Assembly: GCA_950097015.1 (NCBI GenBank)
Contig: CATNEN010000030.1
Span: forward strand, 4,139,001-4,203,000
Length of the DNA: 64,000 nucleotides
From: Macrostomum hystrix
Lineage: Eukaryota; Platyhelminthes; Macrostomidae
Reading direction: 5' to 3'
Part shown: piece by piece, positions 26,561 to 37,822 of the stretch
How positions within the stretch are numbered: position 1 is the first letter of the stretch
How the letters are laid out: the number at the start of each line of letters is the position of its first letter
Program-made: the position numbers and the translations under genes
The notes under the pieces: generated by a model
What the model saw: the letters and a program-made list of their open reading frames with translations, nothing else
What the model was told of the DNA's origin: nothing
Databases searched by the model: none

Positions 26561-27604
26561 TGAAGCCAGCAAAGGCTCTGATTTATCATTTAAATGCCTC
26601 AGAAATCCCAGTTAAGTATATGAGTTGTGAGTCGGGATTAAAAATGTCATTTTAGCCAGCTCAAAGCCCGTGCCTATACTGGATTATTCCAGGATCAGCA
26701 GGAAGGCTCAAGCTCAAAGGATGCGTAAAGTGGAATCAGCAGCGCAGTCACTCGCAGATCGCTGATCAATAAATACAATTCAGTGGGGTTAAATTGACTC
26801 AGGGAAACTTTGAGAGGATGGGATTTAAAAAAATTGCTGATATCTTCCATTTGCGCCACTGACAATTGAGATGATCCCACTCGGTCGAATCCCCTCTCTC
26901 ACTCATTTATCCCCACAACCGCGCGCAGTCATCATGATCATTTATTATTCTCCGATACATCTCCAGCCTCCCTCACTGAGTGTCCCAACCCAAATCCGCT
27001 TAGATCCACAACTGCAAATGCAGAATTTATTTGCGCGTCTATTTCTCCCACTGCCCGGCGCCGGAAAATCCCCTCTTGGGGGTTGCGCGGGCCGGTGAAG
27101 GGGTGGGGCCCGAGGCTTGATCCGAATTCTTTTAAAGCGCTCCTTTTCAAGCAGTCTTCCTCCGCCCCTGGCCGGATAATCGAACGGGTCTATCCCACTT
27201 TAAATTGCATTTTATTTCCCGTTCAAAAGGTTCTCCCATGGGGACCCGGGCGCAAGGAACTCAAAAGGGGGGTTTGGCAAAGAATTAGCAATTATCATTT
27301 ATCCCTTCCTTCCTTCCTTCACTCACTGCTGGCGTCGAGAAAGCATTCGCCGGGTTTTCAATAATGCACGCCGGATTCAATAATGCCCCCGAGCGATTCT
27401 CACTCGAACGATCTGGACCATCGCGCCTCCATTGCCAGCAGCTCCCGTGTCCTCAGAGTGGCGGACTTGAAAGCATGGAATATAATTGCTAGCCACTTAT
27501 TGCCACTGTGTTTGCTCCGGCGGATGTCCGAAACCAGTGTTGTCCCTATTGTTCCCTCACCTGAGCGAAACAAACGCCGTGGACCGAAAACCAATATTAT
27601 ACAC
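26561..27604. other. spacer with locally GC-rich unique sequence
   Basis: 26860-27380 is richer in G and C than its surroundings and not repetitive, but contains no exon that I can assign. It could be regulatory or a divergent 5' exon; this is only a possibility. Confidence 0.4.
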
Positions 27605-28535
27605 TCCCAAGGACGCTGACCCAACTTGAGAATCTTCCGAGGAAGCTGACCCAACTTGAGAATCTCCCGAGCACGCTGACCCAACTTGAGAAACTCCCGA
27701 GGAAGCTGGCCCAACTTGAGAATCTCCCGAGCACGCTGACCCAACTTGAGAGTCTTCCGAGGAAGCTGACCCAACTTGAGAATCTCCCGAGCACGCTGAC
27801 CCAACTTGAGAATCTTCCGAGGAAGCTGACCCAACTTGAGAATCTTCCGAGCACGCTGACCCAACTTGAGAAACTCCCGAGGAAGCTGGCCCAACTTGAG
27901 AATCTCCCGAGCACGCTGACCCAACTTGAGAATCTTCCGAGCACGCTGACCCAACTTGAGAATCTTCCGAGGAAGCTGGCCCAACTTGAGAATCTCCCGA
28001 GCACGCTGACCCAACTTGAGAATCTTCCGAGCACGCTGACCCAACTTGAGAAACTCCCGAGGAAGCTGGCCCAACTTGAGAATCTCCCGAGGAAGCTGAC
28101 CCAACTTGAGAATCTCCCGAGCACGCTGACCCAACTTGAGAATCTTCCGAGGAAGCTGACCCAACTTGAGAATCTTCCGAGCACGCTGACCCAACTTGAG
28201 AAACTCCCGAGGAAGCTGGCCCAACTTGAGAATCTCCCGAGCACGCTGACCCAACTTGAGAAACTCCCGAGGAAGCTGGCCCAACTTGAGAATCTCCCGA
28301 GCACGCTGACCCAACTTGAGAATCTCCCGAGGAAGCTGACCCAACTTGAGAATCTCCCGAGCACGCTGACCCAACTTGAGAAACTCCCGAGGAAGCTGAC
28401 CCAACTTGAGAATCTCCCGAGGAAGCTGACCCAACTTGAGAATCTTCCGAGGAAGCTGACCCAACTTCAGAATCTCCCGAGGAAGCTGACCCAACTTGAG
28501 AATCTTCCGAGGAAGCTGACCCAACCTCAGTAGCT
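27605..28535. repeat. 30-bp minisatellite, about 31 units
   Basis: Units end CTGACCCAACTTGAG and begin AATCTCCCGAGCACG, AATCTTCCGAGGAAG or AAACTCCCGAGGAAG. Because the period is 30, a minus-strand frame stays open for 407 codons (28623 to 27400), giving a ten-residue repeat of the type LGQLPREILK with unique ends. I treat it as a minisatellite; coding is possible but unsupported. Confidence 0.93.
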
Positions 28536-29149
28536 CCCGAGGCAGCAGAACAAACTCAGGAACTCCAAATAGACTTTCAGTAGCTTTCGAAAACTCTTTT
28601 TTATTGTTACTTATTTTTTTCATTGGCCTACTTCTAGTAGTTAAGAAAAATAACTCAGCAGACGTAAAAAGTTGAACGAAAAAATAGATAGTTTGACCTG
28701 CTGGTTTGATTAACCTACCGTGTATTGAACTGGCTTTGGGCGCATTTCATTTCACCCTGAAATTATTTTCTCGCTCATAATCAAATGTCTTATCGCACCG
28801 CATAAATCTTGTAAATTGCTTGCTTGCGTTTCAGTGACTGTACAATTCGGAGATTTTATTCTAAAGAGGGCAATTTGAGGCCTTGCCTGCGTGGCAGCTT
28901 ATTTTTATGAAATATTTATATATGAATAGATACATCTGATAAATGAATATCGCTGCTACTGTCAATCACCGAGCAAGAACCTGCCTGCTGCATTCTGTTA
29001 CTCCAGGGTTGCACCATTGGTAAGAGTTCTTACCGACACAGAGTTTATAGCCATTTTTATATCCTAATATTTACGAGAGTATATTCATTTTTCGTATATT
29101 AAAATTTTTTTACTTTTTTAAAGCTTTCCGCTGCTTGTAATCATGGGAT
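28536..29149. other. spacer between arrays
   Basis: AT-rich, no gene seen. Confidence 0.5.
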
Positions 29150-30105
29150 GATTTCGTTGGGATGATGTGTCATTGGGATAATGTGTCGTCGTTGGGATGG
29201 TGTGTCGTTGGGATGGTGTGTCGTTGGGATGGTGTGTCGTTTGGATGGTGTGTCGTTTGGATGGTGTGTCGTTGGGATGTTGTGTCGTTTGGATGGTGTG
29301 TCGTTTGGATGGTGTGTCGTTTGGATGGTGTGTCGTTGGGATGTTGTGTCGTTGGGATAATGTGTCGTCGTTGGGATGGTGTGTCGTTTGGATGGTGTGT
29401 CGTTTGGATGGTGTGTCGTTTGGATGTTGTGTCGTTGGGATGTTGTGTCGTTGGGATGGTGTGTCGTTTGGATGTTGTGTCGTTTGGATGGTGTGTCGTT
29501 GGGATGTTGTGTCGTTGGGATAATGTGTCGTCGTTGGGATGGTGTGTCGTTTGGATGGTGTGTCGTTTGGATGGTGTGTCGTTTGGATGTTGTGTCGTTG
29601 GGATGTTGTGTCGTTGGGATGGTGTGTCGTTTGGATGTTGTGTCGTTTGGATGGTGTGTCATTGGGATAATGTGTCGTCGTTGGGATGGTGTGTCGTTTG
29701 GATGGTGTGTCGTTTGGATGGTGTGTCGTTTGGATGGTGTGTCGTTTGGATGGTGTGTCGTTTGGATGGTGTGTCGTTTGGATGGTGTGTCGTTGGGATG
29801 TTGTGTCGTTGGGATAATGTGTCGTCGTTGGGATGGTGTGTCGTTTGGATGGTGTGTCGTTTGGATGGTGTGTCGTTTGGATGGTGTGTCGTTTGGATGG
29901 TGTGTCGTTTGGATGGTGTGTCGTTGGGATGTTGTGTCGTTTGGATGGTGTGTCATTGGGATAATGTGTCGTCGTTAGGATGGTGTGTCGTTGGGATGGT
30001 GTGTCGTTTGGATGGTGTGTCGTTTGGATGGTGTGTCGTTGGGATGTTGTGTCGTTGGGATGTTGTGTCGTTGGGATGGTGTGTCGTTTGGATGGTGTAT
30101 CACAT
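29150..30105. repeat. 16-bp minisatellite, about 59 units
   Basis: Unit GTGTGTCGTTTGGATG or GTGTGTCGTTGGGATG (16 bases). At intervals a 19-base variant with a duplicated GTC (TGTCGTCGTTGGGATG) follows an ATAATG unit. These marked blocks recur several times, which suggests block duplication. Frames are open on both strands as a by-product. Confidence 0.94.
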
Positions 30106-30400
30106 CGTGAATCTAGTTCAGCCAATCCACTCTTTGGATTGGCTGAGCCAATCCAGTCTCTGCGAGGGGGCTGGCAACTGATCCAGCCAATCCGCTCTCG
30201 GAAAGGTGCCAGAAGAATCTAGTCTAGCCAATCCAGTCTCTGAGAGGGGGCAGACAAAACTGATCCAGCCAATCCGCTCTCGGGAAGGTGCCAGAAGAAT
30301 CTAGTCTAGCCAATCCAGTCTCTGAGAGGGGGCAGACAAAACTGATCCAGCCAATCCGCTCTCGGGAAAGTTACAGGAGAAAATCTGGTCCAATCAATCC
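30106..30400. repeat. about 80-bp tandem repeat, three to four units
   Basis: Units contain AGCCAATCCAGTCTCTGAGA, GGGGGCAGACAAAACTGATC and CAGCCAATCCGCTCTCGGGA. The array directly follows the 16-bp array. Confidence 0.88.
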
Positions 30401-31008
30401 GCTTTTACAAGAAATTCTTTAGCAAATCGAGATGTTCAACAAGCAATTAAATTGGACTCGACTAATCAGGTATAATCAGAGCGACCTTACCCACTCAATC
30501 ATTATTAGCAAAAAGTGGTGTGCCTGCGGGTGCGCGCATAGATTCATTTACACCCATTCTAGGTCTGGCACAATGGAGTGGGGACTGTAGAGACAGAAAG
30601 CAGACTGTATGGGCCTGGCGACTTATCTCGAACAACGGAGAAATGAGCTTAGCTATAAAAAATATACTTTAATATTAATTTGAAGTTCTTTTTATTCAAC
30701 ATCTGACAGTTTTACATCGCTCGTATTCTCATATTTTTCTATTTATAAGCCTATTTCTATTGGTCTTATAGACTTATTTCAAACAATGAGAATGAGCTTA
30801 GTTAGGCTCGTATAGAAATGATGCATGTCAGCTAAAGTTATATCTGCTCCCTGGCAGTTTAATTTATCATCGGCTATTTTCAATATTCAAAAGCAGAGAA
30901 CAGTTTGGACAAAGTAGAAAATTGAATCGCAACTTAGACAAGTAGACAAACGGAAGCACTAATTTAAAGCAAACTTGATAACAGACTGAAATCTACATTG
31001 CTTTTCAG
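30401..31008. other. upstream region of the decarboxylase gene
   Basis: Mostly AT-rich unique sequence. A possible splice acceptor (TTGCTTTTCAG) ends at 31008, so a 5' UTR exon may lie further upstream. Confidence 0.4.
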
Positions 31009-31039
31009 GAATTTTCAACAGTCATATCGGAGGACCTTT

Positions 31040-33261
31040 ATGAGAATGTCAAATTTATTACGAGCCTCACAAAGTGCTGGTTGCGAGCCGACTTCTGCTG
31101 CGGATCGACAGCAGAGCAGCAGCAGCATGCTGCGTCGCATTGTGGACCATCTGGACGAGACAGACTGGAATTTTAAGAATAAGAAAGAAAGGTTGGCATA
31201 GTTTTATGGATCTGTTTGATTGTTTTAGCTAACAGTTGGGTCCACATCAATCACCCAGTTCCAATCAGTGCTCAAACTGAATACAACAGAGTAGTCGCAC
31301 GTTGAAATTATATATCATAGCTAAAACAAATGCTTCAGACCGGTAGTAAAGTACATACCGCCCGATCGCATGATGTCTGAGTACGCCGAGATGCTGAGCC
31401 TGCCAGACGATCCCGTGGCCGATGGGGTCTTGCTAGAGAACCTGAAGACTATCTACGAACTGAGCGTCACGTCCAGTCATCCGCGTTTCTACAATCAGCT
31501 GTTTGGCCGGGTGCATGAGGAATCCGTGGCCGGGTCTCTCCTCACTGACGTCATCAATACCAGCATGTGAGTACAGCTGCGTGAGTAGAGAACGAAACAC
31601 TCTATATTGGTATTCCGGAATCGGTATTCTATGTGACTTATGAATATCGACAGTAGTAGCCAGTATCAGTCGTGTTTCACTTCAACTACTAGTCATCCAA
31701 ATCACAGTCAAAGCTTTCTAAAAAATTTCTCTAGCTACACTTACGAAGTGGCACCTGTGTTCACCATCATGGAGCGAATTGCGATGCGTCATTTCCTGGA
31801 CCTGTTCGGCTTCAAGGAGGGCGAAGGAGTCTGTACTCCTGGCGGCTCCCTAGGCAACATGTACGCCATCAGTTTGGCCAGATCGGCAGCTCTTCCAGAC
31901 GCTCGGAAGCTGGGGATGGCTGTTATGCCGCCTGTCAGGCTCTACGTGTCTCAGGAGGTGCGCCATCGTTTATTAGTTCATGTGTACTGTAAGTGGGTCA
32001 CGTGACTTGCGCGAATTGTGTAGCGCACGCATCGTATGAAAGTTTAGGGATGCAGAGGATAGGCAATATGACTCATAAAACTAGATATCCTGAAGTATTC
32101 TGATCAAAATCTCTGTACTTTCTATATTCCACGCAGAGTCACTACTCAATACTGAAGGGCGCCGGCTTTATGGGATTAGGCGAGAACGCTGTGGTGAAAG
32201 TTGCCGCCGACAAAGACGGTCGAATGAAAGCTGACGAACTGAGGCAAATCATAAAGTCTGACGTTGAAAAGGTGAGGGCTGACACTTGCACATAGACATT
32301 GTGTGCGCGAGATTTTAAGACTGCTTATTAAAGCAAAGTGAGAAGCAACAGCTCGACAGTTTCGTCGACAGTTTGAGCTCGACCTCTGAAAAGTTACCTA
32401 GCTGTATTCATCGTGCGAAATACAAACATCCTGATGCCTTCGCAGGGCCGGAAGCCACTAATTGTGGTGGCAACCGCTGGCACGACAGTGCTGGGCGCCT
32501 ACGATCCCATCTCAGATGTGGCTGCCGTGTGCCAGGACTTCGGTGTCTGGCTACACGTTGACGGCTGTCTGGGCGGCAGCGCGATCCTGTCCGGGAGCCA
32601 GCGGCACCTGCTTGACGGCTGCCAGATGGCCGACTCGCTGACCTGGAATCCGCACAAGATGCTGGGTGTGAATCTGCAGTGCAGCCTCCTGCTCACCAAG
32701 CGACCAGGCGCACTGCAAAGTGCTCACGGCACCCAGGCGGCCTACCTGTTCCAGCAGGACAAATTCTATTCGCCCGAGTATGACATTGGCGACAAGGTGA
32801 TCCAATGCGGCCGCAAGGTTGACATCTTGAAGCTCTGGGCTGTCTGGCGCGCCTTGGGCAAGTCTGGCCTAGCCAGTCTGGTTGATCGAAAGTTCAACTT
32901 GGCCAAGGAGTTGGCCGACCAGGTGGCTCAACGGCAGAAGGCCGACGGATCTTTCGAATTGCTGGCCCAGCCGCAGAGTACGAATGTTCTGTTCTGGTAC
33001 ATTCCTCCCGGCCTGCGCGGCCAGCCGGCTGACTGGGCCAGCCGCGACGCCGACTGGTGGCGCAAGATCGACGCCGTGGCGCCTCAGCTGAAGAAGCGCA
33101 TGACCTTGGCCGGGTCGATGCTGATTGGCTACCAGCGTTGCGCCGCATCCAATGGCGTCAACTGTTGGCGAATGGTGTGCTCACAGGACAATAACTCGGA
33201 GGACGACATGCGGAGCATACTGGACGAGTTTTGCCGGCTGGGAAAGGACATAAGTGTCTGA
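31040..33261 (+). CDS. CSAD: cysteine sulfinate / acidic amino acid decarboxylase (CSAD/GADL1 type), five exons
   Basis: Exons 31040-31191, 31339-31566, 31735-31957, 32137-32271 and 32446-33261 join (phases 2, 2, 0, 0) to 517 residues; vertebrate CSAD is about 493 and GADL1 about 521. Family members are cytosolic PLP enzymes that decarboxylate cysteine sulfinate to hypotaurine or aspartate to beta-alanine; the sequence does not tell which. Matches include HPRFYNQLFG, TYEVAPVFTIME, GGSLGNMYA, HYSILKGAGF (His203 would stack on PLP), ATAGTTVLGAYDP, WNPHKMLG (PLP lysine 317) and FQQDKFYSPEYDIGDKVIQC. Asp285, which pairs with the PLP nitrogen, sits in HVDGCLGG where relatives have HVDAAWGG. A splice acceptor at 31008 leaves room for an upstream exon, so the N-terminus is least certain. 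The Gypsy LTR begins only about 97 bases after the stop. Confidence 0.92.
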
Positions 33262-33357
33262 ATGCCGGTCTAATGACTATATTTAACCGACAAGACTCCG
33301 TTAAAAATTTGTCTCCTTTGTCTCTACTGAGTTGCAAGAGCATCCATCATACCTTTC

Positions 33358-33522
33358 TGTAGCGAATCCCAATGAGGTGAAGTTATTTTACTACTGAATG
33401 TCCGCGGAAGATACCAATGACATCCCTGATTACGTAATCGCAACTGACATAAATACAACAAGCACGGCCTCACGGGGCCTTCGTAGAATCTGGTTTCACA
33501 CCGCCAAACACCGCGTGTTACA
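33358..33522 (+). repeat. probable 5' LTR of the Gypsy element
   Basis: The boundaries TGTAGC ... GTTACA form the short TG/CA inverted ends expected of a Gypsy LTR. Two bases later TGGTAGCAGAGC (33525-33536) looks like a tRNA primer-binding site beginning TGG. At 165 bases it is a short LTR. With no 3' LTR for comparison the 5' boundary is inferred. Confidence 0.5.
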
Positions 33523-33541
33523 AGTGGTAGCAGAGCTCAGA

Positions 33542-34333
33542 ATGGCAGAGGGCAGTCATCGCGCGATTCCGAGAACTTTTAGCTCTGGAAACTTTAAGGA
33601 GTGGCTGCAGCGGTTTGAGCTGTGTGCGGCAGCCAACAAGTGGACAAATGATAAGCACTTGCATCTGCCAACGTTTCTGGATGGCGAGGCTCTGGCGGTC
33701 TTCCTTGAGCTCGGTGACAAGGATAAGAGCGACTACAGTCAGGTTACCCATGCACTGACCGAGGCATTTCACCCAGAAAGCCAGCACTTCTTAGCGCTGG
33801 AGGCATTTGAGAGCCGGAAGCTGCTGCCTGGGGAGCCTCCTCGTCTGTTTCTCTATCACCTGAAGCAGCTGCTCAAGGACGCTGGCGTTAGCAACAAGAA
33901 CGCCACAGACACCATGCTGACCCATCACTTCATCCGCGGACTGCCAGCGGATGTCAGCAGGCAAATCAGAGCCGACGCGTCAGTCAAGACGGTAAGCGAC
34001 GCCCTTGCGCGGGCACAACTGCTACTGGAGCTGCCTTCTGCCACCACGGATGGAAGCCGGCCGCCCCTCGCGGCGGCAGCCGGAACTACTTGCGGCAGCA
34101 CCGAGACCGCAGATCTGAGGGCCGCGGTCAGCTCACTGCAGGCGACGGTCCAAGACCTGGCAGCGAAGCTGGGCTCGGAGGCTTCCGACTCCTGCGCGGT
34201 TCGCAGTGCGAGGAGACAGCGCGAGGTAACCTGCTGGAACTGCAACCAACGCGGCCACCTCGCCAGAAACTGCAAGAAGCCGTCGGGAAACGGCAACGGC
34301 CGGGGCGGAGCCCGCAACCCTGGCCAGTTCTGA
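33542..34333 (+). CDS. gag: Gypsy gag (capsid/nucleocapsid)
   Basis: About 263 residues starting at the ATG just after the primer-binding site. A retrotransposon gag capsid-like region comes first (FSSGNFKEWLQRF, later RLFLYHLKQLL). A single CCHC zinc knuckle of the form C-x2-C-x4-H-x4-C lies near the C-terminus (CWNCNQRGHLARNC). The open frame extends upstream of this ATG into the LTR, but the ATG next to the primer-binding site is the more sensible start. The pol frame overlaps the end of gag by up to about 240 bases in the -1 frame, consistent with production of Gag-Pol by -1 frameshifting. Confidence 0.85.
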   Translation: MAEGSHRAIPRTFSSGNFKEWLQRFELCAAANKWTNDKHLHLPTFLDGEALAVFLELGDKDKSDYSQVTHALTEAFHPESQHFLALEAFESRKLLPGEPPRLFLYHLKQLLKDAGVSNKNATDTMLTHHFIRGLPADVSRQIRADASVKTVSDALARAQLLLELPSATTDGSRPPLAAAAGTTCGSTETADLRAAVSSLQATVQDLAAKLGSEASDSCAVRSARRQREVTCWNCNQRGHLARNCKKPSGNGNGRGGARNPGQF

Positions 34334-36810
34334 GCGCGGGCCCCAGCGTGAGTGGATTGTTCCGGGGCGCAGAGGGGGGCGGCGCAGGCACAGTAGGCAG
34401 CAGCGCAGCAGCAGTCGTTATCAGACCGAACCCGGCAACATCCAAGCTGCAGTGCAAGATCGGAGGTGCGGACGTCATGGCGCTGATCGACTCGGGTAGC
34501 CAGGTATCAATCGTGGACAAGCAGGTCCTTCAGAGAATGCAGCGAGTTCAGTTGGAAAGCGTCCACCTGGAACTGCGGGCAGTCAACCAGCAGGCGGTGC
34601 CGGTGCGGCAGGTGGCCAGCCTGGCGGTGTCGCTCGGCAGCATCGAGCGGCAGCACCCGTTCTACGTGTCGGAAGGCCTGGTGGCTGCCGTCATCATCGG
34701 GCTGGACTTCATCAAGGCCAGCAACATGTGCCTGGACTTCAGCGACAGCGCAGAGGCACCACCAAAGAGCTCGTGCGTGATGGACGGCGTGAGCCATCTC
34801 GACGCAGACAGCCAGCTGGAGGACCTCGAAGAGAAGCTCGTGCCGGATTTCAGCACGAAAGAGGTCGACCTGCCTGTCGTAAAGGACCCGGACATCCGAG
34901 CCCTGGTGCACGAGTTCAGCGACATCTTCTCCAGGCGGCCGGGACTGACAGATCGCCACGAGCACAGCATCCCCCTGATCGACGATGTTCCGGTGCGGAT
35001 TCCTCCAAGAAAGCTGCCGGTGCACTGGGAACCTGAGGTTAACAAGCTCATTCAGGAGCTGCTGGACAACGACATCATCGAGGAGTCGGACAGCCCGTAC
35101 GTGGCGCCCCCGGTGTACGTGCGGAAGAAGAACGGAGACCTGCGGCTGACGATCGACTACCGCGAGCTGAACAAGAAGACGGTGCGGTCGGCGCAGGGCA
35201 TTCCGCAGATGGACTTTGTCAAGGACAAGCTAGCTGGCAACGAGATCTTCTCGGTGATTGACCTGAACGGCGGCTACTTCCAAATCCCGATGAAGCCGGA
35301 AGACAGGCAGAAGACAGCTTTCAGCCCTGGGCCCGGCATGCCGCTTTATCAGTTCAAGAGGATGCCGCAGGGCGTCTGCGGCGGCCCGAGCTCATTCACC
35401 ATCCTGATGAACCGCGTGTTCAAAGGCGCCGAGCAAACCTTCACCTACATGGATGACACGCTGTGCTTCTCCAAGTCAAAGGCCGAGCATCTACAGCACC
35501 TGCGAGAAGTGTTCGAGAAGATCAGAGGCGCCGGGCTCACAGTCAGGGGCAGCAAGTGCCAGCTGGGTCTGCCGGAGGTCACGTTTCTCGGCACCGTGTT
35601 CTCTGCCAAGGGTGCCACTGTGAGTCCCGAGAAGGTGCACGCCATCCAAGAGTGGCCGGAGCCGCATTCCCCAACGCAGGTGCGGCAGTTCCTAGGCCTT
35701 TGCAACCAGTACAGGAAGTACGTGCCGAGTTTCTCCGATATCGCCGGACCGCTGCACAGACTGACCAGCAAGACGGAGAAGTTCGAGTGGACTGACGAGT
35801 GCGGCACGGCATTTCGACGGCTCAAAGAGGCCCTTCAGCAGCCGCCGATCATCGGCCACCCGGATTTTTCCAAGGAGTTTCAGCTCTACACGGATGCCAG
35901 CAACACCGGAGTCGGAATCGTGCTCAAGCAAGGCGACCAGGTGATAGAGTACTGCAGCAGAGCACTCACGGCTCCGAAAAAAGGGTTATTCAACCGTCGA
36001 GAAGGAGTGCCTGGCGATCCTGCACGCGCTGAAGACTTACCGCCACTACCTGCTCGGTCGGCATTTCACGGTCTTTACCGACCACTGCCCACTCACGTTT
36101 CTGAATTCCCAGCGGGTCGACAGCCACGGCCGGCTCGGGCGCTGGCGGTTGCTGCTGCAGGAATTCGCCTTTACCATCAAGTACACCAAGGGCGTCGACA
36201 ACGTGGAGGCGGACGGCCTGTCGAGGATGCACGAGGGCCACTGCGAAACGATCGGAGCGTCGTCGGCAACGGAGCTGCAGCCGCAGGTGTCCAACCGGGA
36301 GTTGCGACAGGCGCAGAGGGCTGATCCGAAGCTCCAGCTGGTCATCGAGGCCCTGCAGAACGACAGCGGGACTCGGCCAAGATGGTCCGACAGCAGACTG
36401 CGACACCTCAGCCGTATCTGGCGGAAGTTACGAATTCAAGACGGTCTTCTCTGCCGGGTTTTCAATGATGCTGCGGGGCCGAGAGAGGTCCCTGTGATCC
36501 CGGAGTTGCTGCAGCGTCAGTTCCTGACTGACTTCCACGAGGGCATCGGCGGCCATTTCGGACCGGAGAAAATGGCCGACACTCTGAAGCAGACCGCGTA
36601 CTGGCCTGGGCTGCAGAGCGACGCGGTGAGTTTCTGTCAGGAGTGCCAGACCTGCCAGCTGAAAAAAGCGCAGCACCGGCCCGCAGCCCCACTCGGTGAG
36701 ATGCCGATCGGCAAGCCCTGGCAGACGGTGGCGGTCGACGTACTGAAGGTGCCGACATCAGATCGAGGCAACAGCTACCTGCTGGTGATGCAGGATCAGT
36801 TTTCCAGTCA
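34090..36810 (+). pseudogene. pol: Gypsy pol, frameshifted and truncated
   Basis: Order of parts: aspartic protease with ALIDSGSQVS near 34470-34510; reverse transcriptase at about 35040-35650 with LTIDYRELNK, FSVIDLNGGYFQIPM and the active-site YMDD near 35450; RNase H from about 35880 with LYTDAS. Near 35980-35990, at a run of A, the frame shifts by one base; RNase H and the connection then continue in the next frame. An HHCC zinc-binding integrase N-domain (GGHFGPEKM, CQECQTC) is at about 36540-36660. The integrase core begins (VAVDVLKVP) and breaks off at about 36800, before the remaining catalytic acidic residues. The protein is therefore defective. Confidence 0.88.
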
Positions 36811-37305
36811 TTTAGTCTACTGAATGACTGGAGGGTGTCGATTAGTCTACTGAATGACTGAAGGGTATCAGTTAGTCTACTGAATGACTGGAGGGTATCA
36901 GTTAGTCTACTGAATGACTGGAAGGTATCAATTAGTCTACTGAATGACTGGAGGGTATCAGTTAGTCTACTGAATGACCGGAAGGTATCAATTAGTCTAC
37001 TGAATGACCGGAGGGTATCAATTAGTCTACTGAATGACTGGAGGGTATCAATTAGTCTACTGAATGACTGGAGGGTATCAATTAGTCTACTGAATGACTG
37101 GAGGGTATCAATTAGTCTACTGAATGACTGGAGGGTATCAGTTAGTCTACTGAATGACCGGAAGGTATCAATTAGTCTACTGAATGACCGGAGGGTATCA
37201 ATTAGTCTACTGAATGACTGGAGGGTATCAATTAGTCTACTGAATGACTGGAGGGTATCAATTAGTCTACTGAATGACTGGAGGGTATCAATTAGTCTAC
37301 TGAAG
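36811..37305. repeat. 30-bp minisatellite at the broken end of the Gypsy element, about 16 units
   Basis: Unit built from TTAGTCTACTGAATGACTGG and AGGGTATCAA, with CCGG and GGAAGG variants; the pattern of variants in the first half recurs in the second half. The array's first copy fuses with the interrupted integrase sequence: CCAGTCATT and AATGACTGG form a perfect 9-base inverted repeat around a 10-base spacer at 36805-36833. Confidence 0.94.
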
Positions 37306-37822
37306 TAATGATTATTGATTATTGTCTACTGAATATACAGAAGGAAGCAGCCACATATAACCTGTATTTCAAAAGCAAGCAAATCATATTTCCTAAAAAT
37401 AAGTTGTCATTAAAATTATTTAGACAACTGGAGCAATTAATTTAATTGAAGCTGTCAGTGGAGGGCTTGATTTATACGCCTGCTGACACCAGTTCAGCAG
37501 AGCTAGACCATTAATGGAGCAATTATATTCCATATCTATCCTTGGCGATGAAACACCTGGATAACTCTAATATAGCCGTGAATAAGATATCAAATTAATA
37601 AAATCCAGAATTTGTCAGCCGCCCACATCAATGCTAAATAAGTTGAATAATTTGACAACTGACAGTTGGCGCGGCTGACTGGCGCCGTTGGCTAGCCATT
37701 GTTTTGTTAGTAGGCTTCAAAGTCTGTCTGGTAAATATTCTGTACAGGCGTTTACTGTATGTTTATCTTCTGTATTAATGCTAGACAGACACATAACTGA
37801 AATTTGAACTTCTGAGTAACAA
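37306..37822. other. spacer between arrays
   Basis: AT-rich; no gene seen. Confidence 0.5.

Larger units (their letters stand above)
33358..36810 (+). mobile_element. Gypsy (Ty3-type) LTR retrotransposon, 3'-truncated
   Basis: The order is 5' LTR, primer-binding site, gag, pol (protease, reverse transcriptase, RNase H, integrase), the typical Ty3/Gypsy arrangement. The element stops inside the integrase core at about 36800, and a 30-bp array follows at once; no 3' LTR is present. It inserted just downstream of the decarboxylase stop codon in the same orientation. One frameshift in RNase H plus the missing 3' end make it non-autonomous. Long open frames with few lesions suggest a fairly recent insertion. 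Confidence 0.92.

Noticed and set aside
29118-30181. Long open frames on both strands rich in Thr/His/Pro or Cys/Val/Trp
   Set aside because: By-products of the 16-bp array; no unique domain and no splice context.
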